A stretch of 64,000 bases of DNA from Exophiala sp. HKRS030 (lineage: Eukaryota > Ascomycota > Eurotiomycetes > Chaetothyriales > Herpotrichiellaceae). The translations under genes were made by a program, and so were the position numbers. Under the pieces are notes generated by a model. It saw only the letters and a list, made by a program, of their open reading frames with translations, was not told the origin of the DNA and ran no database searches. Where the stretch lies: the NCBI GenBank assembly GCA_023897205.1, contig JAHWDD010000003.1, positions 4,715,665 to 4,779,664 on the forward strand, in the 5' to 3' direction. Numbering within the stretch: position 1 is the first letter of the stretch; each line of letters opens with the position of its first letter. Positions 10,293 to 23,328 of this stretch are shown here, one piece after another.

Positions 10293-12115
10293 TCACCTCG
10301 CGTACGCTGGTGGAGGAGGTCGCTCTTCTGCGGGAGGAGAAAATGGTCCAAAGCTGCCTTTGCTTCTTTCCTCCTCATATCGTTTGGCCATTTCGCTGGC
10401 CATTTTCACCATCCAAGCTCGTTCGGCAATGCTGCCGCCATTGGACGAGTCGGTCACAAACTGAAAGAAATTCGGCATGGGCATGGGCCCTCGAGATGGT
10501 CCTGCCTCACCTTCGACGGGCGTCTTCTCAACAAATGCTTCGCTTGCATCTTGTTTTTCGTCCAGCTGCGTTGGATGTGCGAGGTACATTGATGCCCTTG
10601 GAGTCGGATCATCGTCCAAAGCGATAGGCGGAGGCTTTCGTGACCTAACACGTATCGTTGCATCTCGGTTTGGGGCTTTCGGAGTTTTGTGAATGTCAAT
10701 GACGGGCTCTTCAGGCACTGTGACAGTATGACCCGACAACCCCTGGCTAACACTACGAAGGCTTCCGATGTAGTCATTGTTCAGAGACACCATGCGCCTT
10801 GCGGTAGTTGGGCTTTGCGGAGGTGTAAAAGGATTGGTAGCTTGGCTAGGACCGGACGACAATGTTCCGGTAGGAGCCGAGAAGACTGACGGAGGAGCAG
10901 ACATGCTGTCAGTATTGCTTGCTGTATCTGCGGTTGATCCATCTTCGCTGATCAGTTCCATTTCGCCCGTTTCCGAATGCTTGCGCAAATTGACGACACG
11001 CTTCTTTCTCTTGCGTGTTCGATGACTTTGGCCATGTCGACTACTGCCCATACTTAGGCCATGGCTTGCCGATGCAAAGCTCGACAGACCAGGTCGAGGC
11101 ATGGACGAAGAGCTGTCAAATGTGTACGCAGTAGCCGTGCTTAGACTACCAGCATATGAATGAGTTCTCGACAGTGCCGGTGTGGTGACTCGGGTGTGGA
11201 GACCAGTCATCTCCCTCTCTCTAAAGGACCAGTCCAGGCACGAAAGACCGCGTCTCTGATTGTAGGTGTGAACAAAGAGAGAGTACGATTCGAGTCGGTG
11301 AGGGTGGCAAGTCGAATCAGGTTCTTCTGAGAGAACAATGACTGTGTCTCGAGGGATGAGTCCAGGGATAGCGCGGCAATCTCTGCTGGGGACAGTACAG
11401 CCCCGGTGGAGTCGACAGGGTCTTGCGGTGGGCTGGCTAAAGGATCGATCACAATCTCGGCCTTTGCGCACTCTGTCGTACTTAGCTCTCGCTCTTCCTG
11501 GGCATTGTGTTCGGGCACCCAAAGCCTCAGAGATAACCTGTGTATGATCGCGGGCAACTCATCCATGAGTAGCCCTCGGAGCTGATTTTCGATTTCCTTT
11601 TGCAAGAAATTCGCAACAAATGGTATCGAATCAAAAGTGGAAGATACTCGGAGTGATTCTAGGGGGTCATTCCGAAAGACGAGTGTCAAACCTTTCTGCC
11701 TCGAGAAGACGAGGATGATGAAGCCCGAGAGCCGAAATTCAGACAACGTAATCTGGAGAGGAATAGTAAGACCAGTGTCGGCGGCTAGTGGCTGTGGAAC
11801 GGCGAACGGGGATCTTGTTCCCAGGTATGTGTTGAGAGGATTGGCTTGTACTTTTGTTTTTAATGTCAAAAAGGCATTACCCTTGTACATCATCTTGAAA
11901 GTGCCTCGGAAGCGATCTTCAGCAAGATCACCGATCTCGAGGATTTCCAGCTCAGGAGGAACATCTCCTAGGTTCAATTCATTGACGATAATGTCATCGA
12001 CGATGATAGCGGGCTTGGGATCGGCTCGATTGAGGGCATTGGTGAGAAGTTCTTGGGCGCGGGGAAGGAACCCGGCGTCGGTAGATAACGGAGACCAATT
12101 GAAATTGAACGCCAT
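10293..12115 (-). CDS. MDM34: Mdm34, ERMES tether subunit, with a frame break in a GA-rich run
   Basis: ATG at 12115 begins [16 protein letters not shown], the conserved Mdm34 N-terminus of the lipid-binding SMP domain; [20 protein letters not shown] and [13 protein letters not shown] follow. Mdm34 sits in the mitochondrial outer membrane and joins Mmm1, Mdm12 and Mdm10 in the ER-mitochondria encounter structure. The frame reads to [12 protein letters not shown] and then meets TGA at 11207-11209, while the rest of the protein ([22 protein letters not shown], to PPPPAYAR and a stop at 10293) continues in another frame. The switch lies at 11209-11225 in an AGAGAGAGGGAGA run and no intron fits, so a small indel is the simplest reading. 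Elsewhere the reading is intact and strongly conserved. Confidence 0.9.
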
Positions 12116-14185
12116 TGTCTGCGGCGACAGCAACCTCAACGATAGAGAATCGTGAAATTCAGGACAATATAGAGTGATTGTTGACCTCTTTCATGACGTT
12201 GAGCTGTGACAAGCCGATCAAACATGTGTGTCTGCGTTTGATGAGGTGGGTGGGAATCGTCTAAGCCAAGCACATGTCACGATGGTGTCTTGTGGTGTGA
12301 TGATGATGTCGCGTGATAAGAGGTCGGATCAGAGGATAGAGACGCTAACGCGATGGTTCCGGCTTCAGAAAGAGGCGAAAGATAGTTGCGAATGAGGAGA
12401 TGACGATTTTGTTGGCCAATATGAATGATGAGGACAGCGACACCAATACCAACTTGTGGGAATTTGTTGTTATGAAAGTACAGGCTGGTGAGCAGGTGAA
12501 GATTTGACGTGCAAGCAAAAGCAAAAGCCGGGAAATTGCCAAAATCATCCAGTCCAGCGCAGTTTCTGGATTAACATTCCTCCGGTTTCTCCGGTTCGTG
12601 CCGAGAAATCAATCCGGAATCTGGGGAAGGAGTGACCAATTACCAAGTACCAAATGTTGTACGGAGTAAATTGGCAACTGCCCATGCCACTTTCTTGTCT
12701 CCGACGAATCTCGTGTGACTTTTCCTTTCGTTAATACATGTAAATCCTAAATCAGAACATTTCTATACACAAGAACCTCGAGCCTAATCCCAGCATGCTA
12801 CTATTTCTCAGCTTGAAATAAAGACTGATCTGTCTGAGGGAGAGCAGACAATGCTCATTTCTGCCACACTGTGATCTAACAGCTGCCAGATCTAGGGTTC
12901 TCTTCTACCAATGGGTTTTGGCAGGCACAACAAGAAGAGTCGAACATGATCCCGACCATCTTTTGTTGCCCAGACTAGGCAGCAGATGCTGGTGCCAGGA
13001 AGATGCGCGTTGACCAAAGTCATCACGCTGTTGAGTCTGGCAACCTTTTATTCCCCCTGGATCTTTGCTCAAGAGATGGACCTTTTCTAGGAAGCAAACC
13101 ACGACAAGATTTTTCTAGCCGGATCAAAGATGGTTTATACGGCAAGGTATCACAACGAAGGAGAAACTCTGGTGTGGGGGCAGCGCCAGGATCTTGGCCA
13201 CCACGGACTGGAGAACATAGTCGAGGATTCTGTATACCTGTGAGTTACCTGGACATGCCGTCGCCTTGATCCTTCAGTCCAAAGCTTCTTCTGAAGCAAG
13301 CCTGAAAAATTAAGCACATGAACGCCGATTTGATTCCCGTCTCGTCTTAATCCCTCAACTCACTCCGCCGAAGCTGTAAATTCGAGGATTCGCTCACCGA
13401 AGCCTCCACGTCACCCTTGCGCAACAATTCCCACCCAGTATTTTCATGATTCATTCCGGCTAAATAGAAATTCAAATTTCAGATCGGCGAAAGGCTAGAC
13501 CAGGCCTAACCAGCACCCCTCGGGTGCTTTCGATCTGCGGGTCGTGTCCGATTTCACATTCATCTATGCGTGTCCAATGTCCAAGCTCGGGAGCATTCAG
13601 ACGCGCCCTGGTCCTCGTGCTCTATCGGAATACGTGAATACTTGTGGTAAGCAAAGAAGAGCAAAGGAGAGCAACAAAGTTTTCTCGGTCTTAATCCAAG
13701 GCCAATATCATGCAGTGTGAGATTTGTGCTCTCGCCAACTTCTACTAAGACCCTAGTGTCTTGGGCGCCTCATTTTTGGCACCTGCCCCATATGAAACTC
13801 TTCTCTGGAGGCTTTCGTGCTGGTTGGGTCTGGTTAGCTGTAGTATGGTCCCAATGATGAGCGGGCTAATGGTAGAGAGAGTGGAAGTGCATAGTGTACA
13901 TTCAAGGGCTGCCAGCATTCTAAACCCATCACTATCAATTGCGCCAGCCATTATTGAGACATTTAGAGGCCAGGATTCACGCTGTACTGAAAGAATTCGT
14001 TCATGGCAATGTCAATCGAAAAGATCATTGAAGTCATAGGGTCGGAGCGGAGTTTACTACTGCTGTTACGACGATACTCTCATCTTCCATGTCTATGTCT
14101 GGAGGTATTTACTATCAATGGAATATTCCTTCAAAGACACGAAGCAGTTTATTGTGACCATCTCTGTGAACTAGGTGGTGACAAT
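12116..14185. other. Two-kilobase intergenic region
   Basis: Contains the promoter of the Mdm34 gene and the 3' flank of the sugar transporter gene. Small open frames on both strands show no recognisable domain and no consistent splice pattern. No tRNA-like B box was seen. Confidence 0.45.
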
Positions 14186-15940
14186 CTAGACTGTCTGACG
14201 ATGTTCCACACTGGTGCCAGTCTTTTCTCCCTCATATTCGCCAACCTTGTTGAGGTCGATTCTTGCAACTTCAGCCTCTTCTCCATCGAAGATCTTGGCA
14301 ATCTCTTCGAGAGTAGGGCCGCGGGTCTCAAGGTACAGAAAGTAGACGAAGACGAGTTCGAATGCAATCCAGCACTAGATTTTTTATCAGCATCATAGAG
14401 TCATAACATGGACGGATTTGACTTACCGTGTAGATGGTATATAATTTCCAGTTCGGGTTAAGGTGTTCGAATCCGAGAGGGTTGACGTATTGGTTGATGA
14501 CCAGGGCAACTTGAATCCAGAAGTTGAGCAGCATCAAGCCTTTAGCACGGATCTTGAAGGGCAAGATCTCAACGGTGTAGCCAACCAATAGTCCGGACCA
14601 AGCCAGAGCATAGGAGACACCGAAGATCCAGATGAAAGCCACCACAGCTTGTCCAGCAGCCTTGTTTCCATCCCTTTGGTAGATGGCAGAGCAGATGGTC
14701 CAGGGAATGAAGCAGAGAAGCATGCCGGCTGTAGCAGCAAGGAAGAGAGGTCTTCTGCCAACTCGGTCGCACAACAAGGCACATGAAACGGAAATGATCA
14801 ATGACAAGATGGTCTGGCCGCCGTTCAATCCTAGCTGGGTGTCCGAGCTAGTGATGCCGATTGACTTGTAGATATCGGTGGCATAGTAGGAGACGAGACC
14901 GTTGCCGGACCATTGAGAAAAGAGACCAAGCGAAGCGATGAGAAGGAATCGATATCGGTTGCCCTTTGTCTTGAGGAAATCAAGGTAACTGGAGGACTTC
15001 TTGGACAGGAATTCGAGACGCAAGGTTTCCCTGATTTCGGCGTACTCGAACTGGACAGTTGGATGGGAGCTATCCCCATTGGCGTGGTATTTGGCAAGGA
15101 TCGCAAGACCTTCTTCAGCCCTGTCCTTGGAAATCAACCAACGAGGAGATTCAGGGCATAAAAAGATGAACACCAATTGAATAACCGAAGGAGCACCTTG
15201 GACAATGGTGGGAATGCGCCATGACCACTCGCTTCCAATGCGCTTGGTACCGAAAGACAGCCAAGTGTTGACGATGGCACCCAGATTCCAGAGACAGTTG
15301 TAGATGGCTGTGACTTTGCCACGATGTTGAGGGTGGCACAATTCGGTGAGAAGGAGAGGAGACGAGAGTTGAGCCATTGAATTACCGAAACCCATAAGGA
15401 AGCGGCCGCCTTTGAACATGGCGAGGTTTTGAGATGCCCCCTGGACCGCAGCGGCGATGACCATAATCACACAGCCAACGATGATGGCGGCCTTACGGCC
15501 GAATCTGTCGGCGATGAAAGGGCTTGTATGTGTCAGTTACGGACGTGCAGATTGTTGACAAGATTGCGACTTACGCAATTGGCAAACTGGCAATACTTCC
15601 GATACTGTAAAGGGCAGTCAACAGACCCAAGTTGGAACCTTGAGGATCGTTGAAGTAATCGGTCCATTGAGGCAAAATTCGGATGTTGTTCAACATAGAG
15701 CTTTTGGAAAAGGTATCAGTATGCAAGACGTTCAACCTTCGCTGCCAGCAGGTATCTGGAGACTCACCCATCGTAACCAGTAGTAGCAGATGCAACACAG
15801 ATGATGGCTGCATAGAAGTAGAGCTTCCTCAGACCAGCATCTTGTCGCCAGTTGACGCGCTCGAGTTCCGGTGCCTCAGCTTGCGCAACCTGGACTTCCG
15901 CCGACCGAGTGTTGGTCTGATTGATGTTGAACTTGACCAT
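14186..15940 (-). CDS. MFS sugar porter (hexose / lactose permease-like)
   Basis: Four exons (15940-15768, 15700-15575, 15522-14427, 14374-14186) joined by GT-AG introns of 67, 52 and 52 bases give 527 residues. Sugar-porter signatures are all present: TTGYDGSM in the first helix, DRFGRK between helices 2 and 3, PESPRWL after helix 6, DRVGRRPLF in the second half and YLETRGPTLEEI at the end, with about 12 hydrophobic segments. The protein would import a sugar with protons across the plasma membrane. The pattern resembles fungal lactose permease/hexose transporters; substrate cannot be told from sequence. Start ATG 15940 is the first Met before a polar cytosolic tail (MVKFNINQTNT). Confidence 0.92.
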
Positions 15941-18186
15941 ATTGAGAGTTCGCAATAGAACACCTTGTGGGTATCACAAACTGATCTGTGTGAATTGATC
16001 TGATCTGACCTGGACCTTGGATGAATTCATCCAGCAGAGAGACCGTCGAGGTTTTATACTTGCATGCTCTTGATACAAGCCCGATATGCTTATACCCACC
16101 AAGAGACCTTCCCTAGTTGGGGCCTCCACTTTTCCATGTGGATTGACCACACCTGGCCGGGTGAATTACGGCGGGGAAGGTCCCTATGGGAGCGCCAGGC
16201 AACATGGAGCGAGCTCATGGCAGGCATGATGAGAAGGCCTCTTTGAGTACCAAACAGGGGAACAGAGAGGGAGAGGCAAGAACCAGAACGAGCAGTTCTA
16301 GACCAACGAGCTCTTGTGGATTCAATTCCGAGGCAGCTACCGTGCAATGTAACCAAACCAGTTGTTATTAACAGCAATGATAATCACTGTGCTTGTGATG
16401 ATTGTGTCTCCAGCCCAATCGTGGCGGACACCAGGAGACTGATAGGTTCGGTTAGATTCTTAGCGCCACCGGGATCAACGGAGGACCCAGGAGTTGGAGG
16501 AGGGCACTGGGTAAATGTATTTGGTATGACTCCATACGAGAAATGCCACATTGACAGAATATCAGTGTCCGGTGCTGGGGTCGGTGAGATGCTGAACAGG
16601 GCACTCGTGGCCTCCGGGATGGCCGCCTCCGCAGTCATTGAGGATATCGTCTTTGCATTCTATCAATTGTCTACTTCTCCGAGGTGTGGCAATATCACCA
16701 GATGATCTCCGCTGCCCGGCCTGGTGGACAAGGCTGGATCTTATGATACGAACGACAGCCAGTATTGGCCTAATATTGACCAGGGTATGCTGGCCATACG
16801 GGAAGAATTAAGCAAAAGTTAAGACTTTCCTCGATCCTAGGCCAGCTTGCGACCGCGATTTTGGAACTTGGCCAAGTCGTCTACCGAGGGATGTCAGATG
16901 CGCGATGCACGCCACCTGTCTAATGCCCAGTCGTCGAACTATGATTCAGATTCTGAACATTGGCTTTTGTTTGACCCCGGACTTTGGGAGATGGATCTGC
17001 ACAACAGGATCTTCTCGAACAGCGGCTAATATGGAAATATACTTGGCCCAGAGTTTGTCTCAGAAACTTGCCTCGGCATTTATCATATGGGTAACCGGCT
17101 AAATCATGGAGAATACCCATGGTTGTCAATGAGACTCGTGATGCTCTCATATTATTAGACCATCCGGGCTCTAGACCAGCCCGGATATGACATCCATGAT
17201 CCCATTGCCCGCGCTTTAAGCTGATCTAGCACGTCTTAGATACCCCAGATGGAGAAATGGAACAATTTCCAGGAGCAGAGGTGTCGTGTCGGGCAAGACG
17301 TCGCTATGAAACCGTGCCACGTCTGCACAGTCTCTAGAGTCTCCAAAACAGCACCGACCCGGCTAATATCCCTGGGATAAACTTCGGTTGTGTGGAAACA
17401 CCAGAAGCGCCAACCACCTTCTGCATGCAAATCGTGCGAGTGTCCCATTCTTGTGGGCTGACGGAATCTGGGGCCAGTGGACGCAGACACAGCGCCAGAC
17501 TCAAGACCAATGCAGCTTCTGTATTCAAATACTAACACCTAGACTTTGCTGATGATTCATCAAATGCTGCATGGCACTATTCATGACAGAAGTGGTTGTC
17601 GTCCTCGTGGTGCCACCGACCCACGCCGAGGATTTCCCCCTGGACTAATCCCCAACCAATTTGTTCACGAACTATCTGTGGTTCACATGTTCCGAGCCTG
17701 CCTGCAATCAAATCAGATGTCCATTGCGCACCGCGTGAAGGATTTGGCTTGGGCATTTCTATTTTCGTGGAGGTAGAAGCATTTGCTCCGCTGAATATCA
17801 GGAACGCTTGAACACATGATGTACATATCCTTCCACTAGTAAGGGACCATGTGGTACGGTAAAATGCCAGGCTTCTGCGCTTCTCCGACTCCAAGAGGGC
17901 TGAAGTTAAGAAGAGTATTCCTTGGAAAGTCAGGGTTGTTGAGATGCCCTGACGCAGAAGACAACCTAGGTTGTTTTTGCTTCAGTCATGTTTTTTTCTG
18001 TCCTCGTGCATACAAAATTGTTCTGACGACACATCAAGTCAGTGTTTCGGCAAGGAATACGTGAAATCTGTACATTGCATTGATGAAACCTGTAGCTTCC
18101 CGCAGGTGACTCTTTCATTGTTCTGGTACATTACTTATGCTGAGACATCCTATTTATCTGGAGCACATCTATCTTTCTCCGATAGT
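15941..18186. other. Promoter and spacer region between two transporter genes
   Basis: 2.2 kb between the sugar porter start and the purine permease stop. Scattered open frames, such as one near 16316-16705, lack family resemblance and splice support. I see no gene. Confidence 0.45.
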
Positions 18187-20043
18187 TTACACGACTTCTT
18201 TAGTAGGAGCATCCGCCGGAAGCTTTGTGATCTGATCATTCGACTCTGGGGACTCGGCGCGAACATCCTCTTCCACCTCTTCTGGAAGGTCCTCAATCTC
18301 CTCTGGGAGAACCAGGTTGAGGATCATCGAGATGAACGCAGTGATGGCGAAACCAGTCTCCATGACCAAAGAGATGGCATCGTAGAAGCCTCGGAGGGAA
18401 TGGTTGTCTCCACTGTAGGTGAAAACATTGTCAAACCATGTTGGTACCAAAGTGGCACCATAGCCGACCGCAAGCGAAGCTGTGAGGATGAATCGAGTTC
18501 GGCGGTTGAATGGAACTCGGTTGACAATGGCCATACCAGAAACTGCCACTGCGCAGAACAGGAATGTTGTCATACCGCCGAGAACTGGAGATGGGATCGC
18601 AACGAGTGCGGCCGAGAATTTGGCGAATAAGCCCATGATGATGAGGAAGACTGGAGAAATGTTAGTTTTTGAGTTCTCACGACATTTGGCTTCTGTTGAC
18701 TTACAACAGCAGCAATATCCAGCTTTGCGATTGGCACAGCGAGTCAGTGCGATGACACCGTTATTCTGAGCAAAAGTTGACATAGGCGTGATAGTGCAAA
18801 GTGCAGCAATCATGCCATTGAGGCCGTCAGCCAACACACCACCCTGAATGCGCGATTCGAACTCAGGACCTTCTACGTCGAGCCGGGAGACATCGCAGGT
18901 GGCAGTCACATCACCAACAGCTTCGCAGGCGCAGATGATGAAAACCGTCATGATCGGGAGAACGAGAGGTCCATACAACGAGAGGTGGAAGGTCTTGACC
19001 CAGATGAAAGAGACCGCTGGTGCATTGGTGATTCCAGTATCGTCGAAATAGCCAGTAGCTGCTGCGACGATACAGCCGGTGAGAAGCCCAAGAATAACAC
19101 TGGTTGATTTCATGATGGGCGATCCAAATCTCTCACAGAGAATAATGGTGATGAAGACCAGGAAGCCGAGACCGATGTACTCAGCGCTACCCCATCTCAA
19201 AGCATGAGGAGCAGCAATGTTGGGGCAAAGTCTGAAGAAGCCTGTCTCGGGTTGGTTGGCGCAGAGACCATTGCCTCCAGCCCAGTTCTTGAAGCCAGTC
19301 TCGATCAGATGCACACCGATGAGCATGACAGTTGGACCGGTGACAATGGGTGGGAAGATCTTCTGCAGAACCTTTGGTGGCATGAATGCAATGGCAACTT
19401 CGGTCAACGCACAGATTGCGCAAGTTCCAATCAGCGCACCATAAGCATCGGGGCATGGAAGGCGAGTGCCATCCGAGTCGACTGGGCAATATCCATTGGC
19501 GTACATCTGATTGAACGCGCCTGTCGCGACGGGAATAATGGCAAACGAAGTACCAACGACCGAGATCAGACCAGTTCCGATGTAATAGCTATTAACTTGG
19601 TCAACATCAATCCAAAAGTCTTTTGCGTACAATACTCACGGTGTCTTCCAGATATGGAATCGGGTGATTTGGATAGACGAGAGAATACCGCAGACAATCA
19701 ACGATGTGGACACGAGATACTGCTGAAAGTCGGCATCGAGGTTGACGCCTCCTTGACCGGAGAGGATGATAGGCGGAGTCATAACACCAGCCAACATAGC
19801 CAAAGCGTGCTGGAACCCAAGTAGAAGGGCCAAGAGCACAGGCATAGTGTCGTGGAGGCCGAAGAAAGGACTCGCCCGACGAGCCTTTTTCAGGAATGGA
19901 ATGTTCGGTCGGAAAAGAAATGCGTAGTCATAGTTGCCGATGAGGCCCTGCTTGGTGAGGAAAGCCTTGCGGACACGATTTGCTCGGTCGGCCAACGTCT
20001 GCTTGGGGCCCACGTTGGGGCCGATTTGATCTGCTGCACCCAT
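18187..20043 (-). CDS. Uric acid-xanthine permease (NAT/NCS2, UapA-like)
   Basis: Three exons (20043-19640, 19588-18705, 18650-18187), introns of 51 and 54 bases, 583 residues. The NAT signature QNNGVIALTRCANRKAGY is intact, as are the QH motif (LLGFQHALAMLAG), and the acidic helix CEAVGDVTATCDVS that in UapA lines the substrate site. Without removing the second intron the signature region would be followed by polar read-through sequence; splicing restores GLFAKFSAALVAIPSPVLGG. The C-terminal tail is acidic (EEIEDLPEEVEEDV), as in family members that are sorted and endocytosed through such motifs. The role is proton-coupled uptake of xanthine and uric acid at the plasma membrane. Three GATA-type sites lie about 450-490 bases upstream. 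Confidence 0.93.
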
Positions 20044-21242
20044 GTTGTGATTACTTGCTGTTGTATCTAAAAGGGTCGGTCACGGTGGAAGAGTGGTCAA
20101 CCAAGTGTTGAGGTGGTTGCTTGAGACTGGAGCTATAATGAGACAGGGTTGGGCGATGCTACACTTATTATACACATAACCATACAGCAGTCGATGCAAT
20201 CCTGTCGATCGGATACTGCCTAGATCCGCGCATATCGAAAGACTGGATTTCCCCTATCGGTGTTTTTTGGTGGGGGAAGCATTTTTCAGAGCTACGCGGT
20301 TTGACGATGCGGCAATATATGCCGGGCAACGGCGACGAGCAATAGGCGCATCGGATCGAGGGATCACCAGATGATTGAAGCTCGGGCCGGCCATCAACGA
20401 CCTCCAAAGCCTTGCTTTCTTTGTCTCCCTCGAGCACACGATCTCCGCTCTGAGTCAGTCCGGCACTTCTGATTGGTGCGGCGAGGCCCGATAAGGGAGA
20501 AAGTCACTATCAGGCTTGGCACGACCTCTTATCTTTTCCCATCACCAAATTTTTGCTTTTGGCGCTCATCAGAAGCTTTTCACAGGCTCTGCTGATCCCA
20601 GGCTTATCTTGCTTTTGTCGTGGCTGTCAGAGCTTACTCGTCGCGGCCGTGAGCTTGATCATTTTCAGGGTCTGGGAGACCCTGGGACCTCCAAAGGTAC
20701 TGGTACTCTGTACCGCGAAATGCCTTCAGGTCTCGTGTTTGGCCATGTGTGGAGTGGCTCCCTAAGCGAGTTGGCCACGCGGGTCACGGGCCTGAAGTGT
20801 CTGCTCGCGGAGGCTCTAGCCAGGAGGGGACAAAGCTATGCTTTGCAGTTATCAGTGGCTGGGATTGCAGGGTACTTCGATTTGCAGCCAGATATGCTTT
20901 GATTAAGCGAGCTGAGCGATCGTGCACTCTGGAGACTTCGGGCGATAGCATTGCGAGGCCTAGCCAAAGGAAGATATGCGATGATCTACAAAGGAATTCT
21001 GTAATGGCTGATTGTCAGAGTCTGGCCCCAGCCTTCACTGATACGGATTGTCCTACCAGTGCGGTCCAGATCGGTGGCGTTTTGGTCATCTTTGCTGAGA
21101 TCCTTGCATTTGCCCCATGGAATTCCGAGTAGCTAATGGTGAACAACCGACATAAATCGATTTTGTTCTGACAGGATTCAGAGCACGAACTCCACATTCG
21201 GCATGACTGGTTCATCCATCATCTAGAAGAAGCAGCCGGTAT
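20044..21242. other. Upstream region of the purine permease gene
   Basis: Shared between the purine permease promoter and the 3' flank of coronin. Open frames at 20516-21132 on the plus strand show no domain. A cluster of GATA-type sites is listed separately. Confidence 0.5.
20487..20535. promoter_or_regulatory. Cluster of three HGATAR-type sites upstream of the purine permease
   Basis: CGATAAG at 20489-20495 (plus), TGATAG read on the minus strand from 20507-20512, and GATAAG read on the minus strand from 20528-20533 lie within 50 bases. In fungi, AreA-type GATA factors bind HGATAR pairs to relieve nitrogen repression, and purine permeases are classical targets. No perfect TCGG-N6-CCGA purine-regulator (UaY) site was found. 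Function is inferred from spacing and gene class. Confidence 0.45.
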
Positions 21243-23328
21243 TCAAACCGCCTTAAGAGCCTTCACCTCTGCCACTAAATCCGTCAGAGTCTTTGTCAGA
21301 GTGCTCAATTGTCTGGACTGCTGTGCTACTAGTGCTTTCAGATTCTTTATCTCTCTGTCCACCGAATCTTGGTTGTCTCCGCCTGTTGCGCGAGCGAGCT
21401 CATCATCTTGGACCTTCTCTATAGTAGGTTCGCTTTCGGATACCTGTTCAGATTAGCTCTGGAATTTCAAGTCATCACAAGTCATGCACCTACCTTAGAA
21501 GGAGAAGCTGGTTTCGGTTGCGCGATTTCAGCCGCTGGAGATTTGATAGGTGAAATAGCTGGAGGTGCCTGCTTTGTTTCTGCAAGAACTGGTTTCGTCG
21601 CAGACGTGCGCTCAACCGGCTTTTGAACCTCTTCGAACGGAGAGTCGTCACCGCTTTCTTCTGCAGGTTCTGTATCTTGAAACTTGCTGGCTGCAGCAGC
21701 CATACCAACTCCCTGCTCCTTCATTGATGCTGGTGGTGATTTCAAGGCAGAGCTGGAAGCAGCTGCAGGAGGATTGGTTTCCTTCTTGGGTTCGGGAGCC
21801 TTGACCGGATCCGGGGATTTGATGGGCTCAGAAGCCTTCTTGGTCGGTTTTTGATCAACAGGAACTTCCTTGGCGCCACTGCCATCATATAGGCCCTCCA
21901 GAGAAATTTTGGGTGGGACGCCATCAGCCCCATCAAACCATTCCTTACTGCTCACGGCTGGTTTCAAGCCGATAGTTGGAGGGTAAATGTCCTCTTGGAA
22001 CGTTTCTGCTCTGCGAGGAACGATGAAGGAGATAGGCTCGATATAGCTGTCATTGACAGTCTTATAGCCGCGGGCAATCTCATTGTCGTGGAGGTTAACT
22101 CCACGTTTCGGTACAAATGCGAAACCTCGCTGAGCATCCGCTGACTTGTATTCCGAAAGATATTCGAACGAGTCGTTCTCGTATTCGTAGTAACGAATGT
22201 TGCCATCGCCCTTTCCGGCGAGGAAAAGCATACTCGTACCGTCGTCCCAGAAAGGCATGCAAACACCGGATATCGAATCTAGCATTTGGAATCCGCCGAC
22301 TGGTTCTCCAGCCGTTCTGATGTCCCATAACGCCAATTGACGATCACTCATTCGAGAGAAGCCAGTGGTGGCGACCCTGTCATGCTCGCCAAGCCATACA
22401 GCTCTGCTAGATTTGGCACCTGCATGACCAGGTCCTTCGTGCGCAGGCCTCTCTTGCCTGGGATCCCAGATTCTCAGTTTCTTGTCACGGGAAGTGGTCA
22501 CAAGATGTTTTCCGTCCGCGCTCCATGATAAAGATTGAATGACATCACCAATCTTGATGGCAGACTTAGATGAACCAGCCTCGATATCCCAAAGCTTGAC
22601 AGTAAAATCACCCGCCGCGGAAGCAAGAACGTTCTCCGCCGCTGGATTGAACAACACGTGTCCTACTTTCCTGTGATTTGTCAGTCTACGGTGTAAAACT
22701 ATGTTCAGACGACTTACTTTGGATGGCCACTGAGCTTACCGACTGGGGCAATATCCTCAATCTCGTCTGCAGGAATATCAACGTGAAGGCTGAATCCATC
22801 CGGTACTCTCCAAAGGAAGACCTGCAGGTGTTAATGACAGGATACGAATGTGTGGCCATCGGTCATACCTTGCCATCATCTGAGCCCGACGCAATTAAGG
22901 AGTCGTGGAAAGGGTTCCTTTGCCTGGTTAGGACGTAATAATATGCATATCGGGACATGCTCTTACCAGTCCGTATCAAGTACGACCGCTGTGTGTCCTC
23001 GAAATAGTGGTATGCGCTCCGGTAAACGACCCTTTTCTCCAGTGGGAATAACGGCGAATGCACCACCACCACTGCTGTCCCAATTGACGGCCAGATATTC
23101 AGGATTGGCCTTTTACGGTCAGTGTCGAGGATAACCCCAAGCTCTTGTCAACCCACCTTGATCAAATTGGTGTCCCAGGCATTCTTGGATACCCTTACGT
23201 TGTCATAGCATTGTTCCTGCTTCTCTTAGCTCGTTGATCTAAGCGCTGGGGCGAGACAAGTCCACCTTTCGAGTTGGACGGCCGAACACGTGCCGATATT
23301 TGGAGGCTCGGACAAATCGACCTGCCAT
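21243..23328 (-). CDS. crn1: Coronin, actin-binding WD40 protein
   Basis: Seven exons (23328-23266, 23216-23157, 23109-22967, 22923-22869, 22821-22718, 22670-21494, 21443-21243) give exactly 600 residues. The start MAGRFVRASKYRHVFGRPTR is the coronin signature, followed by NAWDTNLIK, FRGHTAVVLDTDWNPF-like sequence and the propeller (DFTVKLWDIEAGS, SRDKKLRIWDPRQ). After the propeller comes a unique region (GLKPAVSSKEWFDG, then Lys/Pro/Ala-rich linker) and a C-terminal coiled coil encoded by the last exon (VDREIKNLKALVAQQ). Coronin binds actin filaments and the Arp2/3 complex at cortical patches. The donor of intron 1 is GTGGAC, which is unusual; the other five are standard. Introns crowd into the first 660 bases. 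Confidence 0.95.

Noticed and set aside
16316..16705. Plus-strand frame of 129 codons upstream of the sugar transporter
   Set aside because: No domain, no introns, and no conserved neighbours; probably chance.
20516..21132. Two plus-strand frames upstream of the purine permease
   Set aside because: Composition does not look coding and they overlap each other in different frames; left as intergenic.
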